Positions 33,821 through 43,983 of a stretch of 64,000 nt of DNA are shown in pieces. Numbering within the stretch: the stretch's first letter is position 1; every line of letters starts with the position of its first letter. The stretch is from Bacteroidota bacterium (GTDB lineage: Bacteria; Bacteroidota; Bacteroidia; 2-12-FULL-35-15): contig JAOQAG010000001.1 in assembly GCA_025963715.1 (NCBI GenBank), positions 124,001 to 188,000 of the forward strand, given 5' to 3'. Position numbers and translations under genes: made by a program. Under the pieces are notes generated by a model. The model saw only the letters and a list, made by a program, of their open reading frames with translations, had not been told where the DNA came from and did no database searches.

Positions 33821-36001
33821 ATGCAAAAAAATAAAAAACTCCGCCGGTTCCTGTCCATTTTACTGATCCTTTTTGTAATGATCGGACTTTTTGGCTTTTT
33901 TGCCGGTCCGGTGATCAAAAATAAAATAATCAATTCGGTACATAAATCGTCGAACGGTGTTTATGAAGCCAAAATCGATCATATTTCCTTTGATCCGTTC
34001 ACATTTACCTACGAACTCCATGGTTTTGAATTGTCATTTGACAGTGTAAGCGCTAAAAGATCCATCCTTCCTTTATTGGTCAATATCAAATGCCCGGTAT
34101 TAAAATTCGAAGGCATGTCGCTTGTGCGTACTTTTTTAAGCAACAGCTTTAACATCGACAAGCTGATCGCGACAGATACGATGGATGCCGGTTTTTACAT
34201 CAATAGCCAAACAGATACGACCGCTTCAAAAAAAGGAATGGCCATCTCGCTTTTTTCGGTCAACCGGATCGATGTACCGGGCATCCGCTTTAAGCTTTAT
34301 AATTTAAAAACCGGCAAACTGATCCTTACGACACACAATGTTTCTTTTGCCGGAAATGACCTGTCGGTGGACCTGGCCGGACGAAGTGCTTTTGGAAAGC
34401 TGGAGATGAACATGGAAGGAAATCATTTGCTGAGCGACAAGCAGGACCGTTTTGTAAAACAATTATCTGTAAAACTGGAGGACAAAGTGTTCCGGCTAAT
34501 GCTGGATTCGGTGGAAAGCAAAAATGTGATCAATACAATTGGTCACCGCATGGAATCGAATACCGGGCTGGATTATAACTTCGAATTAAAAAAACTGGAC
34601 ATTGAAGTGAATGATCTTTTCGGAAGTATCAATGCGTTGCAGAATTACGAAGGCGCGAGATTTTATGTGGAAAAAATTCATTTGTATGACCCCATGATCA
34701 CTATCAGCGATAAGCCTAATCGCGTGGTAACAGAAGAATCGATGGAGAAAAAAGAACAGGCAAAAGCATTTATTTCTCCCTTTCTTTTTCACAAGATCAT
34801 CGTGGAAAACGGAAAATTGACCTATAAAAACAGCGATGGACAAACCTCTTTCACGATCAAAAAAATCGATTGTTCGATTGATGAATTGTGCCTGAATGAA
34901 AATTATAAAGTGATCCCGTTTGATTTTACAAATGTGAACTGCACGGCGTCGGATATAGAAATGGGCGGATTAAAATATAAAATAAAATTAAAACAATTGT
35001 TGCTCGACCGGCGTTCGGAAACGCTTATTCTGAAAGGGTTATCGGTAGCACCTGTTCAAACGCCGGATGTGTTTTTTGAGCAGGCGAAATATCAGGTGGC
35101 TTATTTTAAGTTGGATAAAACGGATATTGATCTGAAAGGATTTATTTTCAGCACCATCGATTCCACCTTTGCAGGTTGCCGTTCCATTGTGGTAAATCAC
35201 CCGGAAATAAGTGTGTTAAAAAATAAAGCATACCAATGGAATACCAATGATAATCAATTGTTGCTGCATGAACTGATCCGCCGGATCCCTACCAATGTAA
35301 AATCGGATACGATCCAGGTGCGTAACGGAAATATTACTTACCGTGAGCTGAACTTAAAAGGCAACGGCGAAGTAACATTAAAAAATGTATATGTGACCGC
35401 AACAAATTTCAGCACAATTAAAGTTAAATCGAATAAAAATTTAAAAATTGCATTTGCCGCAAAATTGTATGGAGCCATTGAACTAACTGCCAACATTGAT
35501 TATCCGCTCAATGGCGATGGCACACATACAATTACCGGAAAATTAGGAAGCGGTGATCTTACTGTTTTTAATGCGTATCTGGAACAGATCTACGGTGCAA
35601 AAATTATTTCCGGACGATTACGTTCCTGCACATTTGCGGCTACGTTTTTTAATAAAAAATCAACGGGCTGGATGCAGCCGGAATATGAAAATTTAAAAAT
35701 GGACATCAGCAAAGTGGAGCTTCCGGATAAGGAAAAAGATGATCAGAAAAAAGGATTGAAATTTTTGAAAAAAATGCTGCGGACAAATAAAAATTCACAA
35801 TCTGCTTTTTTACAACAGCTTACCAATGCACTCGCCAATTCGGTGGTGTATTCCAATAATATTGCCGGTAAAGAAGCGCTGCGCAAAGGCGTGATTGCAT
35901 TTGACAGAAGAACATACAAGCCTTTCCTGAATTTTTGGGTGGTGAGTTTGGTGCAGGGTTTTTTAGATGCGATCACACCGGTGAAAGTGAAGTTTGAATA
36001 A
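33821..36001 (+). CDS. Large AsmA-like membrane-anchored periplasmic protein
   Basis: The 726-residue protein begins with one membrane anchor (about 9-30, FLSILLILFVMIGLFGFFAG). A long periplasmic region of beta-rich repeats follows, resembling AsmA/DUF748 proteins: IDHISFDPFTFTYELHGFEL near the start, GKLTYKNSDGQTSFTIKKID in the middle and VRNGNITYRELNLKGNGEV later. AsmA-type proteins are thought to form hydrophobic grooves that carry phospholipid toward the outer membrane. Family assignment rests on pattern only. It has its own promoter element and no co-directional partner nearby except the T9SS cargo gene 215 nt downstream. Confidence 0.6.
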   Translation: MQKNKKLRRFLSILLILFVMIGLFGFFAGPVIKNKIINSVHKSSNGVYEAKIDHISFDPFTFTYELHGFELSFDSVSAKRSILPLLVNIKCPVLKFEGMSLVRTFLSNSFNIDKLIATDTMDAGFYINSQTDTTASKKGMAISLFSVNRIDVPGIRFKLYNLKTGKLILTTHNVSFAGNDLSVDLAGRSAFGKLEMNMEGNHLLSDKQDRFVKQLSVKLEDKVFRLMLDSVESKNVINTIGHRMESNTGLDYNFELKKLDIEVNDLFGSINALQNYEGARFYVEKIHLYDPMITISDKPNRVVTEESMEKKEQAKAFISPFLFHKIIVENGKLTYKNSDGQTSFTIKKIDCSIDELCLNENYKVIPFDFTNVNCTASDIEMGGLKYKIKLKQLLLDRRSETLILKGLSVAPVQTPDVFFEQAKYQVAYFKLDKTDIDLKGFIFSTIDSTFAGCRSIVVNHPEISVLKNKAYQWNTNDNQLLLHELIRRIPTNVKSDTIQVRNGNITYRELNLKGNGEVTLKNVYVTATNFSTIKVKSNKNLKIAFAAKLYGAIELTANIDYPLNGDGTHTITGKLGSGDLTVFNAYLEQIYGAKIISGRLRSCTFAATFFNKKSTGWMQPEYENLKMDISKVELPDKEKDDQKKGLKFLKKMLRTNKNSQSAFLQQLTNALANSVVYSNNIAGKEALRKGVIAFDRRTYKPFLNFWVVSLVQGFLDAITPVKVKFE

Positions 36002-36182
36002 GGAAGTTTAAAGTTGGAAAGTTTAAAGTTCAAAAGTTTTACTGGATGAATCGCTTGCGCGATTATTTTTTACAACGAAATCAAATTCGCAGCATTTGCC
36101 TGTTTGACTATCTACGTCTGTTGTTCACATGCAAAACTCTGTCGTTCGTCACTTGTTTCCATTATAATATAGTAATAATTGT

Positions 36183-36190
36183 TATTTTTG
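36183..36190 (+). promoter_or_regulatory. TAnnTTTG -7 element of the T9SS cargo gene
   Basis: TATTTTTG lies 27 nt before the ATG at 36217 and inside the longer frame open from 36046, supporting the later start. Confidence 0.5.
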
Positions 36191-36216
36191 CAGCAAACTC
36201 AATAAACAACGAACGA

Positions 36217-38205
36217 ATGAAGAACTTTACAAAAAAAATGAAATTGATAGGCGCGTTGCTTATCCTGGTTTGTGCAGGGAAGATGAATGCACAAACAACC
36301 TTTAATTATTTAACACCGTATGACTCCATTGTGCAAACGCCTGATACATTGCATTGGGCGATACCAACAACGGCTGCAAACGCTTTTGGAACGGTAAGCA
36401 TCACCCTTTATTACCAGGGGGATTTTGGCGCTAGTTCCGAATTTGTAACTATTTACGGTGAAACCGGAAGCGCTTTGGGAGTAAGCCGCCCGTATTTCGA
36501 TGGCAACGATTGTATGGAAGATTCAGTAACATTCACTTTTCCTGCATCGCAGATCGGTAGCTGGATCGCGGATGATACGCTGAAGTTTTCAGGAGTAACT
36601 TCCGATCAGGTTGATTATTTCTGTACGGCCAATCACATGCGTATGAAATTAACGTATAGCTATTGCCCCCTGGGCGGACCGATTGCTATGCTTACATCGC
36701 CGGTTAGCGCTGTTTGCGGAAGCGATGGACTGATCACGCTTAATTCATCTCCTGCAGGTGGAACTCTTTCAGGAATTAATACCAGTGGAGCCAATATGTT
36801 TAACCCGAACGGTCTGACACCGGGAATTTACACGCTTACGTATACCTATACCAATTCAGACGGATGTACCTCCAATTCCGCCGTTGATCTTACGATCAAA
36901 GAAGGGCCTGTTGCCACTGCTTTAGCAGATACGCTTTGTACAGGTACCGGAACAACGCTGAATGTAACCGGCAACGGGCACATGGTATGGTATGCTGATG
37001 CTGGCTTAACAACGGCATTGGATTCAGGTGCAACCTACACTACACCGGCGCTTTCAACTACTACTACTTTTTATGCTGCCACTACGCTGATCGATAATTA
37101 TTTTCAGATGAATACACTTTCAGGTGCAGACAGCATTGTGATCGATCACGATTCCATTACCGGTGATGACCGTGGAGGAATTGCCGTAACAAACAATTAC
37201 TTATATATGGTGGGTGATGATTACACAGGTCGTTTTGACCTGAGCCTTGGAAGCGCAACAAGATTTCCACGTATGGATGGTTTGGTAAGCGACCTGAACA
37301 ACGGAAAATTATATACGTTGTATAATCCAACTGTAGGGATTCCCGATGCTAATAACATCGACCGCATGGTCATCACACAACTGCATACATTAAATGCCGA
37401 TCTTACTTTGGGAACTGACAGTATTATACTGAGCGATTCCATTGCTTTCGGATGGGATAGTACTTACGATTTCCAAAGCGGTGTATTTGCCGGTAATGGA
37501 TTTATCATTATTTACAGCGCACCGGTTCACAGCTGGTACGTAATTGATATGCGCGATGGTGTTGTTACCAACCTTGGAACATTGGCTGATCCGGGTTTCT
37601 ACGGCAGCGAAACATGGGCATCATGGGGCGTAGCAGAATTTAACGGAACTTCTTATTCCGTACTTTACCAGGATTACAATAACTACGGAAGCATTTCCCG
37701 CAGGGTATTGCCTGATAATGCTATTACTGTAGTATACGCGTTTACAGATCTTAGTGATATGTCCAGCTTTACGTATGCTCCATGGAACAACCGCCTGTAC
37801 ATGCATTATGAAGGTTCTGCATACTTCGGTGGCGATAGCGAAACCCTGGTAGCGCTTGATGCAACAGATGTTTCCGGTCCGCTGACAGGTGGCGCCCATA
37901 TCAACTGTGCTGCTGCCGTTACTGTAACAGTGGATGTTTGTACCGGCATCAAAGAAAAAGCAAAAGGCGAGATGAGCGTATATCCAAATCCGAACAACGG
38001 TGTGTTCACGATCAGCTTCTCTGATAACATGGCAAATTCAAAAGTAGAGATCATGAACATGGAAGGCCGCCTGGTATACAGTGCTGTATTGAAAGGTGCT
38101 GATACGAAAAAAGATGTTGATCTTACCGGATTGGCAAAAGGAGTATATTATGTACGCATCAGCAATGATGTGGATGTCTTGACAGAAAAATTAGTGAAAT
38201 ATTAA
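36217..38205 (+). CDS. Secreted T9SS cargo protein with Ig-like domain and C-terminal sorting domain
   Basis: The ATG at 36217 gives 662 residues with signal peptide MKKMKL-type start (MKNFTKKMKLIGALLIL) ending near MNAQ. The first about 150 residues are beta-rich. An Ig-like domain follows (about 235-300, ATALADTLCTGTGTTLNVTG). A middle region looks propeller-like, with repeated YMVGDDYTGRFDLS and NGFIIIYSAPVHSW segments. The last about 80 residues are a type A T9SS sorting domain: YPNPNNGVFTISF, VEIMNMEGRLVY and GLAKGVYYVRI with EKLVKY at the end. The protein is expected to cross the outer membrane by the type IX system and remain at the surface. A terminator follows. Confidence 0.88.
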   Translation: MKNFTKKMKLIGALLILVCAGKMNAQTTFNYLTPYDSIVQTPDTLHWAIPTTAANAFGTVSITLYYQGDFGASSEFVTIYGETGSALGVSRPYFDGNDCMEDSVTFTFPASQIGSWIADDTLKFSGVTSDQVDYFCTANHMRMKLTYSYCPLGGPIAMLTSPVSAVCGSDGLITLNSSPAGGTLSGINTSGANMFNPNGLTPGIYTLTYTYTNSDGCTSNSAVDLTIKEGPVATALADTLCTGTGTTLNVTGNGHMVWYADAGLTTALDSGATYTTPALSTTTTFYAATTLIDNYFQMNTLSGADSIVIDHDSITGDDRGGIAVTNNYLYMVGDDYTGRFDLSLGSATRFPRMDGLVSDLNNGKLYTLYNPTVGIPDANNIDRMVITQLHTLNADLTLGTDSIILSDSIAFGWDSTYDFQSGVFAGNGFIIIYSAPVHSWYVIDMRDGVVTNLGTLADPGFYGSETWASWGVAEFNGTSYSVLYQDYNNYGSISRRVLPDNAITVVYAFTDLSDMSSFTYAPWNNRLYMHYEGSAYFGGDSETLVALDATDVSGPLTGGAHINCAAAVTVTVDVCTGIKEKAKGEMSVYPNPNNGVFTISFSDNMANSKVEIMNMEGRLVYSAVLKGADTKKDVDLTGLAKGVYYVRISNDVDVLTEKLVKY

Positions 38206-38223
38206 GAGTAAGGGTTAAATTAT

Positions 38224-38266
38224 ACAACAAAGCCGGAAAGATCTCTCTTTCCGGCTTTGTTGTTTT
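38224..38266 (+). terminator. Strong Rho-independent terminator after the T9SS cargo gene
   Basis: An 18-bp stem (ACAACAAAGCCGGAAAGA and its complement, 38224-38241 and 38246-38263) is followed by Ts. Confidence 0.92.
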
Positions 38267-38292
38267 GTGATTTTATTCAAACTTATTTAGCG

Positions 38293-38368
38293 CGTCATTG
38301 CGAGGAACGAAGCAGTCTCACGCTAGCTGTTCCACTGGAATGAGATTGCTTCGTTCCTCGCAATGACG
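38293..38368. repeat. GTCATTGCGAGG palindromic repeat, copy 3
   Basis: CGTCATTGCGAGGAACGAAG and its near complement ending CCTCGCAATGACG enclose a loop near CTAGCTGTTCCACTGG. It lies between convergent genes. Confidence 0.9.
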
Positions 38369-38464
38369 TTTTTATGTTCATACAAACAAAAAAGCTCCCG
38401 ATCTCTCAGAAGCTTTTTATAAAATCAATTTCTTCCGCCGCGGCGGATTCGAAATGACAGTTGT

Positions 38465-40510
38465 TTAATCCTGGTTTTTCTTTTTTACCATCGTAAGGAT
38501 TGTCGCAATTGCAACCGTATCGCCGGTTTCGTCATACACATCCACCAGCCATTTTACAATTCCTTTAGCAATATCGTTCTCATCCTTTTTCTCCTGCGCT
38601 ACTTTTTCTTTGCAGGTAAAACGTACGCCAATTTCGGCACCCGGATAAACCGGTTTTGTAAAACGACATTCGTCAATCCCATAATTCAGCAATACCGGGC
38701 CTTTTGGTGCATCCACAAATAATCCGGCAGCACGTGACAGAATGTAATATCCGTGCGCTACACGGCCGGTGAAAATTGTTCCGTCCAATGAATTCGCATC
38801 CATGTGCGCATAAAATTTATCACCGCTCAATTCTGCAAATGCTTCAATGTTTTCGAGTGTTACTTTGTGTTTTTCAGTAATTAATGTTTCACCGATTTCC
38901 AGTTCTTCAAAATAGCGTTTGAACGGATGCACATCGTGTAAAATGTATTTGCCACCGTACTGATAATTGTTGGTAATATTGGTGATGGTAGTAGGGGAGC
39001 CCTGGATTGCAGTACGTTGCAAATAATGGAACACGCCGCGTTTTCCGCCCATTTCTTCTCCGCCGCCTGCACGTCCCGGTCCGCCGTGTGTAAGCAATGG
39101 CATTGGCGAGCCGTGGCCGGTGCTTTCTTTTGCACAATCGGCATTCAGCACTAAGATCCGTCCGTGCATACATGCTGCACCGATCACAAATTCTTTTGCA
39201 ATTTTATCATCGCCGGTAATAATAGAACATACCAGCGAGCCTTTTCCCATTTTAGCAAGCTCAATGGCATCGCCAATTGTTTTGTATGGCATAATGGTGC
39301 TCACCGGGCCAAACGCTTCCAGGTTGTGACAATCCTGGTTTTTAAATGGATCGGAATTTAAAAATAAAATTGGCGACATAAATGCGCCTTTGTTTTTATC
39401 CGCACCCATCACTTCAAATTTTTCGAGATCGCCAAACACAATTTTTTGTGATTTCGCCAGCTGCATTACTTTGTCAGCCACTTCCTTTAATTGTGTTTTT
39501 CCTGCCAGCGCGCCCATCCGAACACCTTCCACATTCGGGTCGCCAATTACAGTTGATGCTAAGCGTTTTCCCAATGCGATCTGTACATCTTCCACTAAAT
39601 TTTCCGGAACAATAATTCTCCTGATCGCCGTACATTTTTGTCCGGCTTTGGTTGTCATTTCGCGTTGTACTTCCTTAATAAAAATATCAAACTCGGGTGT
39701 ACCCGGAACAGCATCTACGCCAAGCACGCAGCAGTTCAGCGAATCCGCTTCCATGTTAAACGGCACTGCTTCCTGAATCAAACGCGGATGCGCTTTCAGC
39801 ATCATTCCTGTACTGGCCGAACCGGTAAACGTAACAATATCCTGCGATTGCACATGATCTAAAATTCCGTTTGCGCTTCCGCAGATCAGCTGCAATGCAC
39901 CTTCCGGTAAAATTTTTGATGCCGCAATTTCTTTTACTACCGCTTCTGTTAAAAAGGAAGTAACCGTTGCAGGCTTTACAATGGCGGGAACACCTGCCAG
40001 TAAATTCACGGCAATTTTTTCCAGCATTCCCCATACCGGAAAATTAAATGCGTTGATGTGAATGGCTACACCTTCTTTCGGAACACAAATGTGATGTCCG
40101 ATGAACGTGCCATTTTTACTGAGTTTTGCAGCATCGCCGTCCAGACAAAATGTTTCATCCGGGAACTGTCTGCGCAAGCTCGCATACGTAAATAAATTTC
40201 CGATGCCGCCTTCAATATCCACCCAGCTGTCGGCACGTGTAGCGCCGGTTGCCCAGCTTACTTTGTAAAATGTTTCTTTTTTATCCTGCAGGTGAAGCGC
40301 CAGTGCTTTCAGCATCCGGCCACGTTCCTGGAACGTCATTTTGCGCAAAGCAGGTCCGCCCACTTTACGTGCATAATTCATCATTTCTGCAAAATCCAGC
40401 CCTTTGCTGCTGGCAGTTGTAATTTCTTCTCCTGTAATGGCATTGTACAAGGCCTGTCCGTCACCTTCACCGGCAACCCATTTGCCGGAAGCATAATTCT
40501 GTAATTTCAT
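38465..40510 (-). CDS. paaZ: PaaZ: oxepin-CoA hydrolase / semialdehyde dehydrogenase
   Basis: The ATG at 40510 gives 681 residues, the same length as E. coli PaaZ; a longer frame to 40684 is unsupported repeat sequence. The N-terminal aldehyde dehydrogenase has E254 (FNMEADSLN) and the nucleophile C293 (KAGQKCTAIRR). The C-terminal MaoC-type hydratase has D564 and H569 (LSGDKFYAHMD). PaaZ opens the oxepin-CoA ring and oxidises the resulting semialdehyde in phenylacetate breakdown. The ring-epoxidising paaABCDE genes are not adjacent; a PaaK-like ligase lies at 44587. Assignment as PaaZ is strong; whether the full pathway works here cannot be told. Confidence 0.92.
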   Translation of the reverse strand: MKLQNYASGKWVAGEGDGQALYNAITGEEITTASSKGLDFAEMMNYARKVGGPALRKMTFQERGRMLKALALHLQDKKETFYKVSWATGATRADSWVDIEGGIGNLFTYASLRRQFPDETFCLDGDAAKLSKNGTFIGHHICVPKEGVAIHINAFNFPVWGMLEKIAVNLLAGVPAIVKPATVTSFLTEAVVKEIAASKILPEGALQLICGSANGILDHVQSQDIVTFTGSASTGMMLKAHPRLIQEAVPFNMEADSLNCCVLGVDAVPGTPEFDIFIKEVQREMTTKAGQKCTAIRRIIVPENLVEDVQIALGKRLASTVIGDPNVEGVRMGALAGKTQLKEVADKVMQLAKSQKIVFGDLEKFEVMGADKNKGAFMSPILFLNSDPFKNQDCHNLEAFGPVSTIMPYKTIGDAIELAKMGKGSLVCSIITGDDKIAKEFVIGAACMHGRILVLNADCAKESTGHGSPMPLLTHGGPGRAGGGEEMGGKRGVFHYLQRTAIQGSPTTITNITNNYQYGGKYILHDVHPFKRYFEELEIGETLITEKHKVTLENIEAFAELSGDKFYAHMDANSLDGTIFTGRVAHGYYILSRAAGLFVDAPKGPVLLNYGIDECRFTKPVYPGAEIGVRFTCKEKVAQEKKDENDIAKGIVKWLVDVYDETGDTVAIATILTMVKKKNQD

Positions 40511-40749
40511 AATATAATTTGAGTTTGAATAAAATTGTATTTCGGTACAGATAACGCCCGCCTGAACGATTCGGGCAGGAACAGGAACGAAATTACGAAT
40601 CTGTGTGTTAACTACGAATGTATATTTATAGTATATTTTAATAAATGCATGTGCAGCATAATTTTCAAATTGCCAAATTTTCAAATTTCTTCAATAGGAA
40701 TTCCGAATATAAATCTGTAAAGAAAACATTCTTAAAATTCATCTGCACA

Positions 40750-41886
40750 TCAGGAATTAACCAGCGACTTCACCGGATTAGCATACATGTTAATGAACAT
40801 ATTAAAAAGTGTTTGTTCATCGCCTTTCAACTTGCTGATCTTTTGCAGAATGTATTCCCTGAAATTGTTTTTTTCTTCCGCTGTGTATTTATCAGCATAT
40901 TCGGATGAATCACCGGCAATATCGCTGGCAATATAGTTTACCGGCCACAGCTTGTAATTACTATACAATTGTTCGTCGATAATGTTTACCAATTGTTTGA
41001 TTTTTTCATTTTCGTTCTGGATCTTTTCCAGTTCTGCCAGCTCGTTCAAAATGGGTTTTCCAACCTGCATGTGAATGCGGCCTTTTTGCTGTGTGATCCC
41101 GGTAATGATGCTGTTCAGGTCCTCGCCCGGTGCTTTCACATATTTTGAATGGAGCGATGACAGGTAAGATTCCTGCACTTTCAGATCGTCGCAAGGCTCG
41201 TATTCATAAGAAATGCTTAGCGGTACGATCTGCAATTGTTTCATGTTTTCTGTAAAGCTGTTCTTGCCGCTCATATTGAGCATTTTCAGCAGCCCGGTTT
41301 GTGTCAGGTCGTTCCCATCCTTGGTGCGGCCATTGCGTTGCGCGATCCAAACGGATACATTTTTATCAGTAACCGTGTGGCGGATATACGCCGATAATTT
41401 TTGAGAAATTTCGTACAATTCCCTGCTGTTACCTTCCCGCAATACGGTGAACATCCGGTTTAACCGCCCGAAATCCGTAATAAAACTGCCCTGCATTAAA
41501 TTATTTCCAAAGGTAATTTCGCTGGTTTTAAAGCCGTGTTCCACCAGTAAAATCTGCAGAATAGCCGAATCCAGCAAAATATCGCGGTGATTGGCAATGT
41601 ATAAATATGCTTTATTGGGATCAAGATTTTCGAAACCGCTGCAGGTAAGCCCGGTGGAGGAGCGTGCTACGATCACCCGGATGGCCTGGTGCATGAATTC
41701 CAGCTGAAAAGCCATGTTATTGTCCACTTTCGCCGCTTTAGCAAAGGCTTCTTCTTTGGTCATTTCGGGCCACAGATAATTTACCAATTGCATAAATAAA
41801 GGGTCGCCCTTCAGTTTTTGCATGGCATCGTGCGCCTCATGGTCGTAGTAGGGCCTGATGTCATCAAAATTATATATCTCGCTCAT
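40750..41886 (-). CDS. PlsC-family acyltransferase
   Basis: The ATG at 41886 gives 378 residues (MSEIYNFDDIRPYY). The acyltransferase signature is NHRDILLDSAIL, a spacing variant of the usual HX4D. It is followed by FGNNLMQGSFITDFGRL and VWIAQRNGRTKDG, corresponding to glycerophosphate-binding blocks. Family members add a fatty acyl chain to glycerol-3-phosphate or lysophosphatidate at the inner membrane. It has no obvious membrane helix and is longer than typical PlsC, with a C-terminal helical part. It is divergent from the C45 hydrolase gene. Confidence 0.8.
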   Translation of the reverse strand: MSEIYNFDDIRPYYDHEAHDAMQKLKGDPLFMQLVNYLWPEMTKEEAFAKAAKVDNNMAFQLEFMHQAIRVIVARSSTGLTCSGFENLDPNKAYLYIANHRDILLDSAILQILLVEHGFKTSEITFGNNLMQGSFITDFGRLNRMFTVLREGNSRELYEISQKLSAYIRHTVTDKNVSVWIAQRNGRTKDGNDLTQTGLLKMLNMSGKNSFTENMKQLQIVPLSISYEYEPCDDLKVQESYLSSLHSKYVKAPGEDLNSIITGITQQKGRIHMQVGKPILNELAELEKIQNENEKIKQLVNIIDEQLYSNYKLWPVNYIASDIAGDSSEYADKYTAEEKNNFREYILQKISKLKGDEQTLFNMFINMYANPVKSLVNS

Positions 41887-41990
41887 GAATCTCTTTTCCG
41901 GTTTTTTTGAATGAACTAAAAATACTAATTTTTGTTTAATAGGAGTACAATTCATTTAAAAATTCGGGCGGCAAAAACTACTATTATTCT

Positions 41991-41998
41991 TATCTTTG
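41991..41998 (+). promoter_or_regulatory. TAnnTTTG -7 element of the C45 hydrolase gene
   Basis: TATCTTTG lies 22 nt before the ATG at 42013 and inside the upstream open frame, supporting the later start. Confidence 0.6.
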
Positions 41999-42012
41999 CA
42001 CAACTTTATACG

Positions 42013-43722
42013 ATGATGAAATTTATTAAACGGTTACTGCGCTGGTTCTTCTACACTTTTTTTGCTGTAACGGATGTTGTATTCCTTTTCCTGCTGTGGT
42101 TTATCATCACCGTTACCATTGCTCCTCCTAAGATCGATCCTGCAGAAGCCGCTGTGGTAAGAGCCGACCGCCATAATCCCGCTCCCGATTTTTATACATT
42201 AAAAAACAGCTGGATCAAAAAAAGCGAAACCGGCCTGTGGGAAATGTACATTGAAGGCGATGGTTTTGAGCGTGGTGTAGTGGAAGGCAAGCTCAATAAA
42301 GAGCTGGCCGAAAAGCAGGAAATTGCTTTTGTGAGCCAGATCCGTAAGATGATCCCATCGGAAACGATGCTGAATTATTTGAAATTTTTTATCGGATTTT
42401 TTAACCGCCACATCGATCAGTACATTCCCGAAGAATATAAGGAAGAGATCTACGGCGAGTCGCTTTCCGCTTCCGATCAGTTTGATTTTATTGCCCCGAA
42501 ATATTACCGGATGCTGAATTACCATGCCGCGCATGATATCGGGCATGCTTTGCAGGATAAAAACATGACCGTGGGTTGTACCGCTTTTGGTGCCTGGGCC
42601 GATAAAACAGATGATCACACACTGATCATCGGGCGGAATTTTGATTTTTATGTGGGTGATGCATTTGCGGAAGACAAGCTGATCAATTTTGTGAAGCCGA
42701 AAGACGGTTATAAATTTATGATGGTTTCCTGGGCGGGTATGATCGGTGCGGTTTCCGGGATGAACGAAAAAGGGCTGACGGTTACGATCAATGCTTCCAA
42801 ATCTGAAATCCCCACTTCGGCGGCAACGCCTATCTCGCTTGTGGCGAGGGAAATACTGCAATATGCAAAAAATATTGAGGAAGCAATGGCGATCGCGAAA
42901 AAGCGAAAAACATTTGTGTCCGAATCGCTGTTAATTGGTTCTGCATTGGATAACCGCACGGCAACGATCGAAAAAACGCCTTCCAAAACAGAGCTGTTTG
43001 AATCACCGAATACCGATTATATTATTTGCGCCAATCACTACCAGGGAAAATCGTTTGCAAACGATCCGGTGAACCTTTCCAACATTGAAAAAAGCTCTTC
43101 CAATTACCGTTTTCAGCATTTAACGCAGCTGATCAATCAAACGCCAACCATTACCGTGGCGGATGCTGCAGCGATTTTGAGAAATCAAAAAGGAATGAAC
43201 AACACCAGCATCGGGATGGGAAATGAAAAAGCGCTGAACCAGCTCATTGCGCATCATTCCGTGATCTTTAAACCTGCAAAATTACAAGTGTGGGTTTCCA
43301 CCAATCCTTTTCAATTGGGTGAATATGTGTGTTATGATCTGAACAAGATCTTCGCGGAAGCGCCTGCATTGGATAAAAAAGTGGAATTGTATGAAAAACA
43401 GCTGGACATACCAGCCGATCCATTTTTATACTCGCAGGATTTTAAAAAATTCAATGCATGGAAACACATGCGCGAAGCGTTTCAATATGCACACAAACGT
43501 AAATTGAAATATGAGCTGAGTAAAAAACAGATCGATGATTTTATCAATTGCAATCCCGATTATTTCGAAACCTATTTTCTTTTAGGAAATTATTACAACG
43601 ACCAGGGAAACAAAGAAGAAGCGCTTCGTGATTTTAATTTAGCGCTTACAAAAGAAGTAACAACGGTGCAGGATAAAGAAGCGATTGAAAAAAGTATAAA
43701 GTCCTTAGAAGTTAGTCGTTAG
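42013..43722 (+). CDS. C45-family autoproteolytic acyltransferase/hydrolase-like membrane protein
   Basis: The ATG at 42013 gives 569 residues. A strong hydrophobic anchor (about 9-35) precedes a domain resembling C45 Ntn-hydrolases, the penicillin acyltransferase/acid ceramidase-like family. VGCTAFGAWADKT supplies the expected nucleophilic cysteine, revealed by self-cleavage in relatives. GRNFDFY, MVSWAGMIGAVSGMNEKGLTV and ICANHYQG follow as family blocks. The C-terminal about 60 residues look like a TPR (YFLLGNYYNDQGNKEEALRDFNLAL). The substrate is likely an amide- or acyl-linked lipid or peptide but is unknown. It is probably anchored facing the periplasm. Confidence 0.78.
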   Translation: MMKFIKRLLRWFFYTFFAVTDVVFLFLLWFIITVTIAPPKIDPAEAAVVRADRHNPAPDFYTLKNSWIKKSETGLWEMYIEGDGFERGVVEGKLNKELAEKQEIAFVSQIRKMIPSETMLNYLKFFIGFFNRHIDQYIPEEYKEEIYGESLSASDQFDFIAPKYYRMLNYHAAHDIGHALQDKNMTVGCTAFGAWADKTDDHTLIIGRNFDFYVGDAFAEDKLINFVKPKDGYKFMMVSWAGMIGAVSGMNEKGLTVTINASKSEIPTSAATPISLVAREILQYAKNIEEAMAIAKKRKTFVSESLLIGSALDNRTATIEKTPSKTELFESPNTDYIICANHYQGKSFANDPVNLSNIEKSSSNYRFQHLTQLINQTPTITVADAAAILRNQKGMNNTSIGMGNEKALNQLIAHHSVIFKPAKLQVWVSTNPFQLGEYVCYDLNKIFAEAPALDKKVELYEKQLDIPADPFLYSQDFKKFNAWKHMREAFQYAHKRKLKYELSKKQIDDFINCNPDYFETYFLLGNYYNDQGNKEEALRDFNLALTKEVTTVQDKEAIEKSIKSLEVSR

Positions 43723-43983
43723 TGAGAAGTTCAAAAGTTTAAAGTTTGCTGTGTGGATCAAGCCGGTTTTTGCCACAGATTCACAGATTGAAAAATTAAA
43801 AAAATGTGCACAGATTATTCAAAACCGCTTTGCGATTTTCATCTGTGTAATAAAATTCGAATCAAAAAAATCCGTGAATCTGTGGCTTATTTTTTAGCAA
43901 ACACAGATTAGTATATTAGTAAAAATTAGTATTTAGTAGACGATACAGATTCGTAGTTTCGTTTTTTATTCGTTATTCGCATC
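43723..43983. repeat. Composite spacer with GCCACAGATTCAC inverted repeat
   Basis: No gene is seen. GCCACAGATTCAC (43772-43784) and its complement GTGAATCTGTGGC (43874-43886) frame a 90-nt loop. The left end has GTTCAAAAGTTTAAAGTTTG words. The right end has the ACACAGATTAGTATATTAGT words of the 32018 array. Confidence 0.8.

Noticed and set aside
36046-36216. N-terminal extension of the T9SS cargo protein
   Set aside because: It would hide the signal peptide and covers the -7 element at 36183-36190; the ATG at 36217 fits better.
40511-40684. 58-residue N-terminal extension of PaaZ
   Set aside because: It consists of repeat-like spacer sequence, and the start at 40510 gives exactly the usual 681-residue length.
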